Shown here: piece after piece, positions 8,593-17,072 of the stretch
Position numbering within the stretch: position 1 is the first letter of the stretch
Layout: every line of letters starts with the position of its first letter
Notes under the pieces: generated by a model
What the model saw: the letters and a program-made list of their open reading frames with translations, nothing else
The model's database searches: none
Told to the model about the DNA's origin: nothing
DNA from: Streptomyces sp. TLI_053
Lineage (GTDB): Bacteria; Actinomycetota; Actinomycetes; Streptomycetales; Streptomycetaceae
NCBI RefSeq assembly: GCF_900105395.1
Contig: NZ_LT629775.1
Location: 5,540,001 to 5,604,000, forward strand
DNA: 64,000 nucleotides
Reading direction: 5' to 3'
Position numbers and translations under genes: made by a program

Positions 8593-9813
8593 TCAGCGCC
8601 GGGCGGCGCGGGTGTGCCAGGGGAGCTCGACCGTCACGGAGGTCGGGCCGCCCTCCGGGCTCTCCACCAGGAACACCCCGTCCACCGCCCGCACCCGGTC
8701 GGCCAGCCCGGCCAGGCCGCTGCCCGGGTAGGGGGCCGCGCCGCCCTTGCCGTTGTCCTGGACCAGCAGCATCAGGTGGTCGCCGGCCCGCCAGACGTCC
8801 ACGGTGGCGGAGCGGGCCCCGGAGTGCTTCGAGATGTTCGTCAGCAGCTCGCTCACCGTGAAGTAGGCGATGCCCTCCACCGCGGAGTCCGGTCGGCCGG
8901 TGCCGCCGTCCGGGCCCTTCAGGTCGACGTGCACCTTGACCCCCTCCGGGACCGTGCAGCGCGCGGCCACCGAGGAGAGCGCCGCGTCCAGGCCGCGGTC
9001 GGTCAGGATCGCCGGGTGGATGCCCCGGGCGAGGTCCCGCAGCTCCTGGAGGGCGAGCTTCACCTCGCCGTGGGCGTTGTCCACCATCTTCGCGGCGGCG
9101 GCCACGTCCTGCGGGGTCTCGGGCTCGCGCAGCCGCTCCTTGGCCATGCCGAGGTCCATCGCCAGCGCCACCAGCCGGGCCTGGGCGCCGTCGTGCAGAT
9201 CGCGCTCGATCCGGCGCAGGTCGGCGGCGGCGGTGTCGACCACGGCGCCGCGGTCGTCCTCCAGCTCGCGCACCCGCTCGGAGAGCGCGCCCGGGGTGAG
9301 CAGGACCTCGACCAGCATCCGGTCCACCGCCGACTCGGCCCGGACCACCCAGGGCAGGGCCGGCCAGCCGACCAGGACGAAGACCAGGGTCACGGCGAAG
9401 CTCAGCAACCCCCACGGCAGCATCAGCACGTGGTAGAGCGCCGAGCGCCAGGAGAGCGAATCGGTCAGATGGGCGATCGAGAAGCCGGTGAGGCCCGGCC
9501 GGCGGGGCACCGGCTCCGGCTCGTGCACTCCCGAGCCGTACAGAGCCCGGGCCCGGCCGCGGGCGAAGCCGCCCATGCGCCGGCAGCTGGCCAGGCCGGC
9601 TGCGAGCAGCGGCAGCCCGATCACGGTGACGGACAGGGCGAGGCCGATCGACAGGGTCACGACCGTGAAGACGAACCCCGCGATCCCGACCGGCAGGTTC
9701 AGCAGCATCCGCCCGACCTGCCGCCACATCCGCGCGCCGTACAGCGGGGTGCGGCCGGCGGGCGCCGGCGTCTGCGCGCCGGTGTCCCCGGCGTGGCGGT
9801 CCTTCGACTTCAT
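8593..9813 (-). CDS. two-component sensor histidine kinase (NarL/DesK class), orphan
   Basis: A 406-residue kinase. The N-terminal part (about 30-155) has four hydrophobic segments in two pairs, resembling the putative sensor domain common in actinobacterial kinases. The HisKA_3 dimerisation helix RRIERDLHDGAQARL places the phosphorylated His at residue 207, and the C-terminal ATPase domain shows VQDNGKGG and GSGLAGLADRV. ATG at 9813 is preferred because a GGAAG element lies just upstream and the longer frame reads through unrelated sequence. No response regulator gene is adjacent, which is unusual for this class; the partner must be encoded elsewhere. It is transcribed divergently from the nuo operon. 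Confidence 0.83.
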   Translation of the reverse strand: MKSKDRHAGDTGAQTPAPAGRTPLYGARMWRQVGRMLLNLPVGIAGFVFTVVTLSIGLALSVTVIGLPLLAAGLASCRRMGGFARGRARALYGSGVHEPEPVPRRPGLTGFSIAHLTDSLSWRSALYHVLMLPWGLLSFAVTLVFVLVGWPALPWVVRAESAVDRMLVEVLLTPGALSERVRELEDDRGAVVDTAAADLRRIERDLHDGAQARLVALAMDLGMAKERLREPETPQDVAAAAKMVDNAHGEVKLALQELRDLARGIHPAILTDRGLDAALSSVAARCTVPEGVKVHVDLKGPDGGTGRPDSAVEGIAYFTVSELLTNISKHSGARSATVDVWRAGDHLMLLVQDNGKGGAAPYPGSGLAGLADRVRAVDGVFLVESPEGGPTSVTVELPWHTRAARR

Positions 9814-10037
9814 CTCGGTCTTCCGTCCCTCTCGGTCGAGCTGTGCCCCCAGCTTCGCCGGTCGGGGGCGGTCGGGGCCATGGGGGTGATCCGTCTCCCC
9901 GCCCGGGGGATATCCCCACCCCGGTCCGGAGCGCCCGGGTGACGACGGGGTGACCGCCGCGTGCCGCCGGATGTCCACCGGCCGTCCATCGGATGTCTTG
10001 CGGACCGGGCAGGATGCCGGGCACGGGGGCGGTGCAC

Positions 10038-10066
10038 TTAGACTCACGCACTGGCGATGGTTATGA
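10038..10066 (+). promoter_or_regulatory. possible nuo operon promoter
   Basis: TTAGAC (10038-10043) is followed 17 bases later by TTATGA (10061-10066), in an A/T-richer patch about 65 bases before nuoA. A perfect 9-bp hairpin (10087-10106) then lies in the presumed leader. The rest of the 316-bp divergent region 9814-10129 shows no gene. Confidence 0.3.
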
Positions 10067-10129
10067 GCGTGTAAAGGAACGTCGTAGAACCGCCCGAGGG
10101 CGGTTCCGCGGCCGATGTGGAGGCGAGGC

Positions 10130-10546
10130 ATGGTGGGGCAGCGGGCGGCTTCGGTCGCGGCCGACCCGGCGGCCGGCAGCGGCTACTTCGACGCGTACGC
10201 CGCGATGGGCCTGCTCGCCGTCGTCGGGGTGCTCTTCGTGACGGTGGCGTTCACCGCCAACCGGCTGCTCCGGCCGGTGGTGCACTCGCCGGAGAAGCTC
10301 CTCGCCTACGAGTGCGGCGTGGACCCGGTGGGGGAGGACTGGGCGCACACCCAGGTCCGCTACTACGTCTACGCCTTCCTGTACGTGATCTTCGCGGTCG
10401 ACGCGATCTACCTGTTCCCGTGGGCGACCGTCTTCGCCTCCGCCGGGTACGGCGCCGGGACGCTGGTCGAGATGTTCGTCTTCATCGGCTTCCTCGCGGT
10501 CGGCCTGCTCTACGCCTGGAAGAAGGGCGTTCTCGAATGGACGTGA
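10130..10546 (+). CDS. nuoA: NADH-quinone oxidoreductase subunit A
   Basis: A small membrane subunit (138 aa, three hydrophobic helices) of proton-pumping complex I. The conserved loop between helices 1 and 2 is present as YECGVDPVG, with the Cys used in the deactive-form loop, followed by QVRYYVYAFLYVIFAVDAIY. ATG 10130 follows GGAGG by six bases. It heads a ten-gene run nuoABCHIJKLMN. Its stop overlaps the nuoB start by ten bases. Confidence 0.92.
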   Translation: MVGQRAASVAADPAAGSGYFDAYAAMGLLAVVGVLFVTVAFTANRLLRPVVHSPEKLLAYECGVDPVGEDWAHTQVRYYVYAFLYVIFAVDAIYLFPWATVFASAGYGAGTLVEMFVFIGFLAVGLLYAWKKGVLEWT

Positions 10547-11241
10547 CGCACACCCACTCGCACGGGCACGGCGCCGCCGGCGGTCCGGTTCCGCTGGGCG
10601 TGCCGGACCCGTCGAGCCCCGGTGCCGCCGTGGAGCGGCGCGGCATCGGCCCGCTGGCCCGGCTGGCGCCGGACCCGGTCAAGGTGGTGCTCAACTGGGG
10701 GCGGCGCTACAGCCTCTGGTGCTTCAACTTCGGCCTCGCCTGCTGCGCGATCGAGTTCATCGCGGCGTCGATGGCCAAGCACGACTTCATCCGGATGGGT
10801 GTCATTCCGTTCGCGCCGGGTCCCCGGCAGGCCGATCTGATGATCGTCTCGGGGACGGTGACCGACAAGATGGCGCCCGCCGTGAAGCGCCTCTACGAGC
10901 AGATGCCCGAGCCGAAGTACGTCATCTCCTTCGGCGCCTGCTCCAACTCCGGCGGCCCGTACTGGGACTCCTACTCCGTCACCAAGGGCGTCGACCAGAT
11001 CATCCCGGTCGACGTCTACGTGCCCGGCTGCCCGCCGCGGCCCGAGGCGCTGCTCCAGGGCATCCTCAAGCTCCAGGAGAAGATCGCCGCCGAGTCGCTG
11101 CCCGAGCGCTACGCCGCGCCCGCGGCGGCGCTGCGGCGTCCGCCGGTGCCCGGGCCCGAGGCCGTCGGCGGCAGCGGTGGCGGCGACACCGGTACCGGCC
11201 CGGCCGGGGGCACCGGCACCGTCGAGGGAGGGGTCTCGTGA
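10537..11241 (+). CDS. nuoB: NADH-quinone oxidoreductase subunit B
   Basis: The peripheral-arm subunit that binds iron-sulfur cluster N2, the last cluster before quinone. All four ligands are visible: the tandem Cys69-Cys70 in FGLACCAIEF, Cys135 in SFGACSNSGG and Cys165 in YVPGCPPRPE. The 234-residue protein has a His-rich N-terminus (MDVTHTHSHGHG) and a Gly/Pro-rich tail beyond the core. ATG 10537 overlaps the end of nuoA and is preceded by GAAGAAGG. Retention of every cluster ligand argues that the operon product handles electrons even though nuoD to nuoG are absent here. Confidence 0.93.
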   Translation: MDVTHTHSHGHGAAGGPVPLGVPDPSSPGAAVERRGIGPLARLAPDPVKVVLNWGRRYSLWCFNFGLACCAIEFIAASMAKHDFIRMGVIPFAPGPRQADLMIVSGTVTDKMAPAVKRLYEQMPEPKYVISFGACSNSGGPYWDSYSVTKGVDQIIPVDVYVPGCPPRPEALLQGILKLQEKIAAESLPERYAAPAAALRRPPVPGPEAVGGSGGGDTGTGPAGGTGTVEGGVS

Positions 11242-12380
11242 CCACGGCCGAGCAGTACGCGGCGTCGGTCGGGGAGTGGGCGACCGGCGCCGAGGCATAC
11301 GGGCTGATCACCGTGGACGTGCCCGCCGAGCACTGGATCGAGGCGCTCACCGCGGCCCGGGACACCCTCGGCCTGACCTTCTTCGACTGGCTCAGCGCCG
11401 TCGACGAGCTCGCCGAGGGCTTCTCGGTGGTCGCCCACCTCGCCGCCGTCGACGCCCCCGGCGTGCGCCACCTGGCGGTGCGCACCCGGGTGCCGCGCGC
11501 CGGGGCCGCGCTGCCCACCGCCGTCGCCGTGTACGCCGGGGCCGCCTGGCACGAGCGCGAGACGCACGAGATGTTCGGCATCGACTTCCCCGGGCACCCC
11601 CACCTGGTCACCCTGCTGCTGCCGGACGGCTTCGAGGGGCATCCGCTGCGCAAGGAGTTCGTGCTCGCGGCCCGGGTCGCCAAGGCCTGGCCGGGTGCCA
11701 AGGAGCCGGGCGAGTCCGAGGGCGACGGGCCGGCACGGCGCAAGATGCAGCCGGCCGGGGTGCCGGACCCGAACGAGTGGGGGCCGCTCAAGGGCACCCT
11801 GCCGCCGGTGGCCGAGCGTCCCGCCCGGGGCGCCAGGGCCGCCGGTGCGGCGCGGACGCCGCAGGCCGCGGCTGGTGCGGCCGGGGCCGCCGGTGCGGCG
11901 GGTGCCGAGGGTGCCGCCGCGGTGCGGGCGGACCGTCCGCGCCGGGTCAGGTCGGTCTCCGACGGGTCGGCGAGCCAGGCGGCCGCCGCTCCGGCTCCGG
12001 GGGCCGCCGAGGATGCTGCTGCTGTCGAGGGTGCCGCCGTGGAGGGCGCCGTCGCACCGCCGGTGCGGGCGGACCGGCCCCGGCGGACCAGGTCGGTGTC
12101 GGACGGCTCGGTGAGCCAGGCGGAGGCCGGCGCGGCCGCCGCCGCTCCGGAGCCCGGGCCCGCGCGGCCCGCACCGTCCCGGACCCGGTCCTCCGACGCG
12201 CCCTGGCACAACCCGGTGCCGGCCCACGACGGGCCGACGGCCGAGCCCGCAGAGCCGGCCGAGCCCGCCGCCGAGCCCAGCGAGCCCTCGGACGGGCCCT
12301 CGGACGGGCCCGCCGCCGGGGAGCGGAAGACGAGTGAGCCGCCGGCCGAGTCGGCCGGCCAGGACGGAGACGGCGCGTGA
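11238..12380 (+). CDS. nuoC: NADH-quinone oxidoreductase subunit C with long disordered tail
   Basis: The first about 180 residues are the NuoC/30-kDa subunit of complex I, with the signature WHERETHEMFGIDFPGHPHL. In normal operons it partners NuoD to form the quinone module, but nuoD is missing here. The protein is 380 residues long: beyond about residue 190 it is a low-complexity Ala/Pro/Glu/Ser-rich tail that includes two near-identical basic segments, RADRPRRxRSVSDGS, at residues 229-248 and 276-295. The GTG start overlaps the nuoB stop (GTGA) behind GGGAGGGG. The tail is in frame and not a frameshift product, since it runs into the nuoH overlap normally. Confidence 0.88.
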   Translation: MTTAEQYAASVGEWATGAEAYGLITVDVPAEHWIEALTAARDTLGLTFFDWLSAVDELAEGFSVVAHLAAVDAPGVRHLAVRTRVPRAGAALPTAVAVYAGAAWHERETHEMFGIDFPGHPHLVTLLLPDGFEGHPLRKEFVLAARVAKAWPGAKEPGESEGDGPARRKMQPAGVPDPNEWGPLKGTLPPVAERPARGARAAGAARTPQAAAGAAGAAGAAGAEGAAAVRADRPRRVRSVSDGSASQAAAAPAPGAAEDAAAVEGAAVEGAVAPPVRADRPRRTRSVSDGSVSQAEAGAAAAAPEPGPARPAPSRTRSSDAPWHNPVPAHDGPTAEPAEPAEPAAEPSEPSDGPSDGPAAGERKTSEPPAESAGQDGDGA

Positions 12381-13336
12381 ACCTGTTCGACACGGTGCTG
12401 CGCTGCGTCGCCACGCTGGTCGTCTTCCTCACCCTCCCCCTGGTCATCGGCCAGACCGAGCACAAGGTGATGGCGCACATGCAGGGCCGGCTCGGCCCGA
12501 TGTACGCCGGTGGCTTCCACGGCTGGGCGCAGCTGATCGCGGACGGGGTGAAGTTCGCGCAGAAGGAGGACATCGTCCCGGCCGGGGCCGATCGCCGGAT
12601 CTTCCAGCTGGCCCCCGCCGTCTCGCTGCTGCCCTACCTCTTCGTGCTGCTGGCGATCCCGGTCGGCCCGGACGGCTTCGTCGGGCAGGCGATCGACGCC
12701 GGCCTGTTCTTCGTGCTGGCCGTCATGGGTGTCGGCGTGATCGGCAAGCTGATGGCGGGCTGGGCCTCGGCCAACAAGTTCTCGCTGCTCGGCGGTCTGC
12801 GCACGGCCGCTCAGCTGATGTCCTACGAGCTGCCGATGGTGCTCGCCGCGGCCTCGGTGGCGATGGCGGCCGGGACGCTCTCGCTGCCCGGGATCGTGGA
12901 CGCCTGGGAGTGGTACTGGATCCCGTGGCAGATCATCGGTGCCTTCGTGTTCTTCACGGCCGGTCTGGCCGAGCTGCAGCGCCCGCCGTTCGACATGCCG
13001 GTCGCCGATTCGGAGATCATCTTCGGCGCGTACACCGAGTACACCGGTCTGCGCTTCGCACTGTTCCTGCTCTCCGAGTACGTGGGCATCCTGGTGGTCT
13101 CCGCGCTGACCGCGGTGCTGTTCCTCGGCGGCTGGCACGGCCCGCTGCCGGACCAGCTGGGCTGGCTCTGGACCCTGCTGAAGACCTTCGCGCTGGCCTT
13201 CGTGGTGATCTGGCTGCGGGTCACCTACCCCCGGCTGCGCGAGGACCAGCTGATGCGCTTCGCGTGGACGGTGCTGATCCCGCTCGCCCTCGTCCAGCTG
13301 GCCCTCACCGGCATCATCAAGGTGGCGATCTCATGA
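12377..13336 (+). CDS. nuoH: NADH-quinone oxidoreductase subunit H
   Basis: The membrane subunit that closes the quinone chamber of complex I at the junction with the peripheral arm. The 319-residue protein has about eight hydrophobic helices, the E-channel loop motif QGRLGPMYAGGFHGWAQLI region, and ELQRPPFDMPVADSE typical of NuoH. GTG 12377 overlaps the nuoC stop in a GTGA coupling. It is followed by nuoI with an ATGA overlap. Confidence 0.94.
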   Translation: MNLFDTVLRCVATLVVFLTLPLVIGQTEHKVMAHMQGRLGPMYAGGFHGWAQLIADGVKFAQKEDIVPAGADRRIFQLAPAVSLLPYLFVLLAIPVGPDGFVGQAIDAGLFFVLAVMGVGVIGKLMAGWASANKFSLLGGLRTAAQLMSYELPMVLAAASVAMAAGTLSLPGIVDAWEWYWIPWQIIGAFVFFTAGLAELQRPPFDMPVADSEIIFGAYTEYTGLRFALFLLSEYVGILVVSALTAVLFLGGWHGPLPDQLGWLWTLLKTFALAFVVIWLRVTYPRLREDQLMRFAWTVLIPLALVQLALTGIIKVAIS

Positions 13337-13902
13337 GTTTCCCCGGTGCGGGCCTGGCCAAGGGCCTGGCCGTCACCCTGCGGACGATGACGAGGAAGAC
13401 CGTCACCGCGCAGTACCCCGACACGCAGCCCGCGCTGCCGCCCCGTTCGCGCGGGGTGATCGCGCTGCTGGAGGAGAACTGCACGGTCTGCATGCTCTGC
13501 GCCCGCGAGTGCCCGGACTGGTGCATCTACATCGACTCCCACAAGGAGACGCTGCCGGCCGCCGACCCGAACGCGCGGGCCCGCACCCGCAATGTGCTGG
13601 ACCGGTTCGCCATCGACTTCTCGCTCTGCATGTACTGCGGGATCTGCATCGAGGTGTGCCCGTTCGACGCGCTGTTCTGGTCGCCCGAGTTCGAGTACGC
13701 GGAGACCGACATCCTGGAGCTGACCCACGAGCGGGACCGGCTCCGGGAGTGGATGTGGACGGTGCCGGTCCCGCCGGCGCTGGACCCGGCGGCCGAGGAG
13801 CCCAAGGAGATCGCCACCGCGCGGAAGGCCGCCGACAAGCTCGCGGCTGCGGTCGCCGCGGCCGCGGCCGGTCCCGCCGAGGAGAAGGGTGACACCGCGT
13901 GA
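13333..13902 (+). CDS. nuoI: NADH-quinone oxidoreductase subunit I
   Basis: An 8Fe ferredoxin-like subunit that carries clusters N6a and N6b toward N2 in NuoB. Both binding motifs are intact: CTVCMLCARECP and CMYCGICIEVCP, in the usual order and spacing. The protein is 189 residues with an Ala/Glu-rich C-terminal tail. ATG 13333 overlaps the nuoH stop (ATGA). Because upstream electron-input subunits E, F and G are absent, electrons would have to come from another donor, or the subunits from elsewhere in the genome. Confidence 0.94.
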   Translation: MSFPGAGLAKGLAVTLRTMTRKTVTAQYPDTQPALPPRSRGVIALLEENCTVCMLCARECPDWCIYIDSHKETLPAADPNARARTRNVLDRFAIDFSLCMYCGICIEVCPFDALFWSPEFEYAETDILELTHERDRLREWMWTVPVPPALDPAAEEPKEIATARKAADKLAAAVAAAAAGPAEEKGDTA

Positions 13903-14594
13903 GCGCCGCCGCCCTGCTCGCCGCGACCGGGCCGCTGGACCCGGCCGCGCGCTCCTTCCTCTCCCCGACCGGGGTGGAGATCGTCTTCCTGCTGGTCGGC
14001 ATCGCCGTGCTCGGCTCGGCCGTGGTCGCCGTGACCACCAGGCAGCTGGTGCACGCCGCGCTGTGGCTGGTCGCCGCGCTCGGCGGGCTGGCGGTGGAGT
14101 TCCTGCTGCTCACCGCCGAGTTCATCGCCTGGGTGCAGGTGCTGATCTACCTCGGCTCGGTGGTCGTCCTGGTGCTGTTCGGACTGATGCTCACCAAGGC
14201 GCCGATCGGGCGCTCGCCGGACGCGGACTCGAAGAACCGCTGGGTCGCCCTGGTGGTCGCGCTCGCCTCGGCCGGGACCCTGGTGACGCTGGTCGTGGAC
14301 GCCTTCCGGACGTCCTGGATCGACCTCGGCGCGGGCGGCGGCTCGGCCGCGGTGACCGGGGCCAGCCTGTTCCGCACCTGGGTGCTGCCCTTCGAGGCGC
14401 TCTCGGTGCTGCTGCTGGCCGCGCTGGTCGGCGCCATCGTGCTGTCGCGCGGCGCGGGCCGGCGGGTCCCGCCGCCCCGGTCCGGGCGGATCCGGGCCGG
14501 ACGTCCGGTGGGCTCCAACGGGACGGTCGCCCGGCGGGCAACCGCCGCGCCCCCGGCCGAGGCCCCCGAGACCGCTCCGGCGGAGGAGAGCTGA
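13899..14594 (+). CDS. nuoJ: NADH-quinone oxidoreductase subunit J
   Basis: A 231-residue membrane subunit with five hydrophobic helices; the third contains the conserved VLIYLGSVVVLVLFGLML segment with the pi-bulge region important for proton coupling. The C-terminus is a Pro/Arg/Ala-rich cytoplasmic tail longer than in enterobacterial NuoJ. GTG 13899 overlaps nuoI (GTGA), and its stop overlaps the nuoK ATG. Confidence 0.92.
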   Translation: MSAAALLAATGPLDPAARSFLSPTGVEIVFLLVGIAVLGSAVVAVTTRQLVHAALWLVAALGGLAVEFLLLTAEFIAWVQVLIYLGSVVVLVLFGLMLTKAPIGRSPDADSKNRWVALVVALASAGTLVTLVVDAFRTSWIDLGAGGGSAAVTGASLFRTWVLPFEALSVLLLAALVGAIVLSRGAGRRVPPPRSGRIRAGRPVGSNGTVARRATAAPPAEAPETAPAEES

Positions 14595-14971
14595 TGCACC
14601 TCGCCTACCCCGTCGTCCTCGCCGCGCTGCTGTTCAGCGTCGGCGTCTACGGCGTCCTCGCCCGGCGCAACGTGATCCTGGTGCTGATGTCCGTCGAGCT
14701 GATGCTCAACGCCGTCAACCTCAACCTGGTCGCCTTCGACGTCTGGCTGCGCGACTCGCTGCACGCCGGCCAGGCGCTGACCCTGTTCACCATCACGATC
14801 GCCGCCGCCGAGATCGGGCTCGGGCTCGCCGTCGTCCTGCTGCTCTTCCGGGCCCGGGGCACGGCGGACATCGACCGGGTCACCGCGCTCGGCGACCCGG
14901 CCGAATCCACCGCCGACGCCGACGGGGCGCCGGTCGGGACCGAGGCGCTGAAGGGCCGGGCCGCCGCATGA
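14594..14971 (+). CDS. nuoK: NADH-quinone oxidoreductase subunit K
   Basis: A small three-helix antiporter-like (MrpC-like) subunit of complex I. The key Glu in the middle of helix 2 is visible in LMSVELMLNAVNLN, and a second Glu lies in ITIAAAEIGLGLAVV. The protein is 125 residues, about 25 longer than the usual 100 because of a polar tail. The ATG overlaps the nuoJ stop by one base (TGATG) behind GGAGGAG. Confidence 0.94.
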   Translation: MHLAYPVVLAALLFSVGVYGVLARRNVILVLMSVELMLNAVNLNLVAFDVWLRDSLHAGQALTLFTITIAAAEIGLGLAVVLLLFRARGTADIDRVTALGDPAESTADADGAPVGTEALKGRAAA

Positions 14972-17010
14972 ACCTCGCCCTGCCCGCCCTCGTCCCCGCC
15001 CTGCCCGCGCTCGGAGCGGCCGCCACCCTGGCCGTCGGCCGTCGCTCCCCGGGCCTGGCCCGGCCGCTGGCGATCGTGCCGGTCGCGGTCTCGGCCGTGC
15101 TCGCCCTGGTGGTCGCGATCCAGCTCGGCACCGGCCAGGTGCTGGACGCCGCCACCCGGCTCACGCCGACCGGCGGACCGGAGATCTCGCTCGCGATCCA
15201 CCTGGACGGCTACAGCTCGCTGATCTCGGTGCTGGTCGGCGTGGTCGCCACCTGCGTCCAGGTCTACTCGACCGCCTACCTCAAGGACGATCCGCGCTAC
15301 CCGTCGTACGCGGCGCTGGTCTCGCTGTTCACGGCGGCGATGTTCCTGGTCGTGTACTCCGGCGACCTGATCGTGCTGCTGGTCGGCTGGGAGGTCATGG
15401 GCATCTGCTCGTACTTCCTGATCGGCCACCACTGGGAGACCGAGGACGCGCGTTCCGCCTCGCTGAAGGCCTTCCTGGTCACCAAGCTGGGCGACGTGCC
15501 GTTCCTGTTCGGCATCTTCCTGCTCGGCGCCGACGCCGGCAGCTTCCGGATCGAGGACGTGCTGCGGGCCGCCGGCGACGGGCGGCTCGGCCACCCCACG
15601 CTGATCGCGCTGCTCCTGCTGGCCGGGGTGGCGGGCAAGAGCGCGCAGTTCCCGCTGCACACCTGGCTCCCGGACGCGATGGCCGGTCCGACGCCGGTCT
15701 CCGCGCTGATCCACGCCGCCACCATGGTCGCGGCCGGCATCTACCTGGTGGCCCGGCTGCTCCCGGTGTTCCTGCTGTCCGGGGCGGCGCTGGTGGTCCT
15801 GGCGGTGATGGCCGCCGTGACGATGATCGGCTCGGCGCTCTGCGCGCTGGCCCAGGACGACCTCAAGCGGGTGCTCGCCTACTCGACCGTCGGCCAGCTC
15901 GGCTACATGGCCGGCGCGCTCGCCAGCGGCGACCGCGAGGCCTCGGTCTTCCACCTGGTCAGCCACGGCGCGTTCAAGGCGCTGCTGTTCCTCGCCGCCG
16001 GTGTGGTGATCCACGCCGCGCACACCAACTCGATCTCCGCGATGTCCAGGATCCCCGGGCTGCGCAAGCGCGTCCCGGACGCCTACTGGACCACGGCCAT
16101 CGCGCTGATCGCCCTGATCGGCCTGCCGCCGTTCTCCGGCTTCTTCAGCAAGGAGGCGGTGCTGACCGCCGCCGAGCACGCCGCCAACGGCGAGGCGCTG
16201 ACCAACGGCCTCGGCCCGGCCTCGGCGGTGCCGCAGGCGGCCGGCTGGATCGTGCTGATCTCGGCCGGGCTCACCGCGCTGCTCACGGCGGCGTACGCGG
16301 CCAGGCTCTTCCTGGTGACCTTCCACAGCCCGGCGGGCGCGGCGGTGCCCGCCCCGGCCGGGGTCCCGGCCGTCGCCGACCACGAGCCCGACGCGCCGTA
16401 CTCGCCCGAGCCGGACGAGGCCGACCCGGCCGTCGCCGAACCGCCCGCGATGCGGTGGCCGCTCTGGGTGCTGGCCGTGCCGACCATGGGCTTCGGCATC
16501 GCCGGCCTGCGCTCGGACTGGCTGCCCGCGCTGCTGGACGGCGGCTCGCTGAAGCCCTCCGCGGTCACCGCCGTCACCGGCACCGGCCTGGCCGTGGTCG
16601 GCGTGCTGCTGGCCTACGGCGCCTGGCGCTCGGCCACCGCCCGGACCACCGAGGGCCTGCCCGCCCCGGCGGAGCCCGGCCGGGTGCCCGAGCAGGCCGG
16701 AGCCCCGGCCGCCGAGGTGATCGTCGCCGATCCCGGGCGCGCCCTGCTCGGCCCGCTGTTCGGCCCGGCCCGGCACGGCTTCGGCGTCGACCGGCTCTAC
16801 AGCGCGCTGTTCGTCCGCCCGGTCGAGGCCGCCGCCCGGCTCGTCCGCTTCCTCGACCGCGAGGTCGTGGAGACGTACGTGCGCGGTGCCGGCACCGGCG
16901 CCGACCTGCTCGGCCGGGTCGTCCGGCTGGCGCAGACCGGCAACGCGCAGACCTACCTCAGCGCGTTGCTCGCCGGTGTCGTCCTGCTGGCCGTCCTGGT
17001 GGCGGTGTAG
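14968..17010 (+). CDS. nuoL: NADH-quinone oxidoreductase subunit L
   Basis: The distal antiporter-like proton-pumping subunit (680 aa, about 16 helices). Conserved features are VGWEVMGICSYFLIGHHW with the Glu of helix 5, the FPLHTWLPDAMAGPTPVSALIHAATMV core region around the discontinuous helix and pump lysines, and a long C-terminal lateral helix region. A Pro/Glu-rich loop near residues 455-490 is acidic. ATG 14968 overlaps the nuoK stop. A 62-bp gap follows before nuoM, the largest in the operon. Confidence 0.93.
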   Translation: MNLALPALVPALPALGAAATLAVGRRSPGLARPLAIVPVAVSAVLALVVAIQLGTGQVLDAATRLTPTGGPEISLAIHLDGYSSLISVLVGVVATCVQVYSTAYLKDDPRYPSYAALVSLFTAAMFLVVYSGDLIVLLVGWEVMGICSYFLIGHHWETEDARSASLKAFLVTKLGDVPFLFGIFLLGADAGSFRIEDVLRAAGDGRLGHPTLIALLLLAGVAGKSAQFPLHTWLPDAMAGPTPVSALIHAATMVAAGIYLVARLLPVFLLSGAALVVLAVMAAVTMIGSALCALAQDDLKRVLAYSTVGQLGYMAGALASGDREASVFHLVSHGAFKALLFLAAGVVIHAAHTNSISAMSRIPGLRKRVPDAYWTTAIALIALIGLPPFSGFFSKEAVLTAAEHAANGEALTNGLGPASAVPQAAGWIVLISAGLTALLTAAYAARLFLVTFHSPAGAAVPAPAGVPAVADHEPDAPYSPEPDEADPAVAEPPAMRWPLWVLAVPTMGFGIAGLRSDWLPALLDGGSLKPSAVTAVTGTGLAVVGVLLAYGAWRSATARTTEGLPAPAEPGRVPEQAGAPAAEVIVADPGRALLGPLFGPARHGFGVDRLYSALFVRPVEAAARLVRFLDREVVETYVRGAGTGADLLGRVVRLAQTGNAQTYLSALLAGVVLLAVLVAV

Positions 17011-17072
17011 CCGATGCCGTCCCTCCCGTCCTCGCCCGTTGTCGTGGTTGTCGCTGCCGCTAGGAGTCCCCG

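Noticed and set aside
8240..10051. A long minus-strand frame running through the 40-bp repeats and the sensor kinase in another frame
   Set aside because: Its repetitive ENTAPSR-type segment is just the 40-bp array translated, and the rest overlaps the well-supported kinase gene out of frame.
12377..13336. A nuoD gene hidden between nuoC and nuoH
   Set aside because: nuoC and nuoH overlap by four bases and no NuoD motif is found in any frame of the operon.
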